Shown here one piece after another: positions 62,538 to 64,000 of a stretch of 64,000 bases of DNA. The position numbers and the translations under genes are program-made. The stretch comes from an uncultured Prevotellaceae bacterium (lineage in GTDB: Bacteria > Bacteroidota > Bacteroidia > Bacteroidales > Bacteroidaceae), in contig CACZVN010000016.1 of NCBI GenBank assembly GCA_902784615.1, forward strand, positions 1 through 64,000, written 5' to 3'. Every line of letters starts with the position of its first letter. Position 1 is the first letter of the stretch. The notes beneath the pieces are model-generated. The model was not told the DNA's origin. It ran no database searches and saw only the letters and a program-made list of their open reading frames with translations.

Positions 62538-63772
62538 GCTTTATATTTCAAATTAATATGTACTCGTAACAGCAAACATAGTGCCACAATCAACATCCCT
62601 TCAGCATACTGTTGGAAGAAACTGCCTAACAGGAAGAGTGTGGCCATTGTGAGAAGTACTTTCCACCAGCGATTGGAGCGCCTTCTGGTGACAGCAGGTA
62701 TAAAGAACAATGCGATGGGATTCAGCAGCAATATCTGTAAATTAGTACTGGTAGTGGGATGCTGAGAGAACAGCATGACAAACAGCACGCAGCCTGCCAA
62801 TCCCTGAAGGAGCATGAGTAGTGCGTCCCAGTATTTAAATGTTCTTTTGCGTTTCCATTCTAATGCCAGAATGATCAGTGAACATATCAGGAACAAACAG
62901 GCACATGCCATCGGTGAAAGGGGAAAATCTTGTTCAATGATCTGTACACCTGGAGGTACCAGTATCCTGCGTTCTTTAACCAAAGGTCGATATTCTCCGC
63001 TGGAATAAATCTGTGCCCTGTCAAAATCATACATCAGGTTCTCTGGCAAAAACTCTTGTTCCCGGAGGGTTGTCTTCATATCGGCTTTTACACCTAACAG
63101 CATATCATTGCCAAAAGCGGCCCATGGATGATTCCTGACACAAGAGTGAACCATGTCCCTATATGACGGGGAATAATCCTCACGCTGTGCATATTTGATA
63201 TTGCCGTTAATACATTTTTCAATAACATCCCTTGGACGGGTGGAACAGTTATCGTAAAAATAGTTGTAACGATATACTTTATTCTCTGGCTTTAAATTAT
63301 CTTCAAGAATATCTTTTAAATGACGTTTCTCTTCATTGGTCAGGTTGAATACCTGTTCCATGACAGAACTACCGTATTCCTTGTAGTATGGCCAAAAATA
63401 ATCATAGGGAAATACCCCCAGTTCATAGTCTGTCAAACCAAAGACGAAACGGAGAACAAAATAAGGTTTCCTGAAATCAAATAGTCCCCAATTGAAAACC
63501 CAGTCTTCAGCATTGGCACCAGGTTTAATTTGGCCTAGGTAGTGCCATCTGATAGCAGAATGTCCATAGAGACTGTATATCTCCTCATGTGGTGAGCAGG
63601 TGAGCAGACTGACTTCTACAGAGTCCATTGGGTCATAATTCAGTCCAACAGTGTCGTTAACTGCATTGAAGGAGAAGGCTTCGTATTGAGCCTTGATGGG
63701 GATTATGCCTCTGAATATCAGTAGGATAAGTATAATCAGAAGCGTCTTTGATTCTTTTTCTAAATGTTTCAC
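62534..63772 (-). CDS. lnb: DUF4105 protein, lipoprotein N-acyltransferase Lnb-like
   Basis: Signal or anchor helix, a periplasmic DUF4105 domain (about 45-260) and four to five C-terminal membrane helices (about 285-405). The papain-like pair expected for this family is visible: His in SLYGHSAIRWHY and Cys in FYDNCSTRPRDVIEK. DUF4105 proteins of Bacteroides include Lnb, which N-acylates mature lipoproteins in place of Lnt. Several lipoproteins in this window would be substrates. GTG start, 4 nt below a TATTTTTG box. 412 residues. Confidence 0.82.
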   Translation of the reverse strand: MKHLEKESKTLLIILILLIFRGIIPIKAQYEAFSFNAVNDTVGLNYDPMDSVEVSLLTCSPHEEIYSLYGHSAIRWHYLGQIKPGANAEDWVFNWGLFDFRKPYFVLRFVFGLTDYELGVFPYDYFWPYYKEYGSSVMEQVFNLTNEEKRHLKDILEDNLKPENKVYRYNYFYDNCSTRPRDVIEKCINGNIKYAQREDYSPSYRDMVHSCVRNHPWAAFGNDMLLGVKADMKTTLREQEFLPENLMYDFDRAQIYSSGEYRPLVKERRILVPPGVQIIEQDFPLSPMACACLFLICSLIILALEWKRKRTFKYWDALLMLLQGLAGCVLFVMLFSQHPTTSTNLQILLLNPIALFFIPAVTRRRSNRWWKVLLTMATLFLLGSFFQQYAEGMLIVALCLLLRVHINLKYKA

Positions 63773-63776
63773 GATG

Positions 63777-63784
63777 CAAAAATA
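63777..63784 (-). promoter_or_regulatory. -7 box touching the Lnb start
   Basis: TATTTTTG on the minus strand ends 4 nt before GTG 63770-63772. Confidence 0.45.
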
Positions 63785-63828
63785 ACTTATATTTTTGAGG
63801 AAAAGGCCATTATTTCGAATTTTTTCAA

Positions 63829-63836
63829 TAATTTTG
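63829..63836 (+). promoter_or_regulatory. -7 box for the outer membrane protein gene
   Basis: TAATTTTG, 39 nt before ATG 63876. This argues against the upstream in-frame ATG 63846. Confidence 0.45.
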
Positions 63837-63875
63837 CACGCTGAAATGAATTTCGATAGAAATAAATTGCAAAAG

Positions 63876-64000
63876 ATGAATAGAATTCTCTGTTGTCTTG
63901 CTTTGATGGCAATGTCAGCGATGGGTGCCTATGCACAGAATGGCACCAATTCTCCTTATAGTCAGTATGGCCTTGGCGATATGGCAGACCAGGGGGTTGG
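63876..64000 (+). CDS. Start of an outer membrane protein, cut by the window edge
   Basis: Signal peptide MNRILCCLALMAMSAMGAYA followed by QNGTNSPYSQYGLGDMADQG. The NSPYSxYGLGD opening is common to a family of Bacteroidetes outer membrane beta-barrel proteins. Divergent from the Lnb gene. ATG 63846 in the same frame would add ten residues. Only 41 codons are present, so the family call is tentative. Confidence 0.6.
   Translation, partial: MNRILCCLALMAMSAMGAYAQNGTNSPYSQYGLGDMADQGV

Overview
The window looks like a chromosomal segment of a member of the Bacteroidales, most likely Prevotellaceae. The signs are consistent across its length. Start codons rarely have a Shine-Dalgarno sequence. Almost every transcription unit is headed by the Bacteroidetes-type -7 box TAnnTTTG, often with TTTG 19-20 nt upstream. 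Lineage-typical families are present: a DUF4105/Lnb lipoprotein N-acyltransferase, a DUF5103 type IX secretion plug-like protein, a kinase-less Reg_prop/Y_Y_Y/AraC membrane regulator, an HU-CCDC81/SPOR protein, a FeoA-FeoB fusion, class III fructose bisphosphatase and DUF4494. I saw no rRNA, tRNA, CRISPR array, phage or insertion sequence. The species cannot be fixed from the window.

Layout. 0-7 kb: small, partly decayed accessory genes (an esterase-DUF1653 fusion and an isolated remnant of a second copy, a truncated lipoprotein, a HAD phosphatase, a PPC-domain protein, a transpeptidase, a DMT exporter, a rhodanese, YjbQ). 7-10.7 kb: the membrane regulator and the DUF5103 gene, convergent. 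10.7-21.4 kb: a long minus-strand run, purU-hisH-hisA-hisF-hisIE-ftsE-lysC-lysA, then two atypical glycosyltransferases and fbp. 21.5-23 kb: FHA and SPOR proteins. 23-26 kb: rfbC, ugd and a lipoprotein. 26-30 kb: nudC, a 5'-nucleotidase, a DnaJ-like protein and kdsB. 30-35 kb: a 14-unit MORN protein, YhcH, glycogen branching enzyme and a membrane protein, ending in a bidirectional terminator. 35-39 kb: two tandem acyl-CoA synthetase paralogues behind a promoter framed by two inverted repeats. 39-47.6 kb: a LolC/E-like permease, an aminotransferase, a pseudokinase, DUF4494, YggS, an EFR1 ferredoxin, a ModF-like twin ATPase, ruvC and a voltage-gated potassium channel. 47.6-51.2 kb: repeat-rich spacer, small ORFs and feoAB. 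51.2-60.9 kb: an eight-gene unit, secA-ABC ATPase-FkbH-hotdog-SDR-ACP-MBOAT-SGNH. 61-64 kb: Lnb coupled to a degenerate alkaline-phosphatase-fold protein, then the start of an outer membrane protein.

The best candidate for an undescribed system is the operon downstream of secA. It holds what is needed to load an acyl or glyceryl-type group on a dedicated carrier protein, process it, and transfer it across the membrane with a DltB/DltD-like pair. Second is the Lnb plus pseudophosphatase pair, where nearly all phosphatase active-site residues appear lost while the fold and export signal remain. Also notable are a pseudokinase, a palindromic repeat that became coding sequence inside an ABC ATPase, a pair of operator-like inverted repeats placed on the -33 box and start site of an acyl-CoA synthetase promoter, and two copies of a bipartite intergenic palindromic element.
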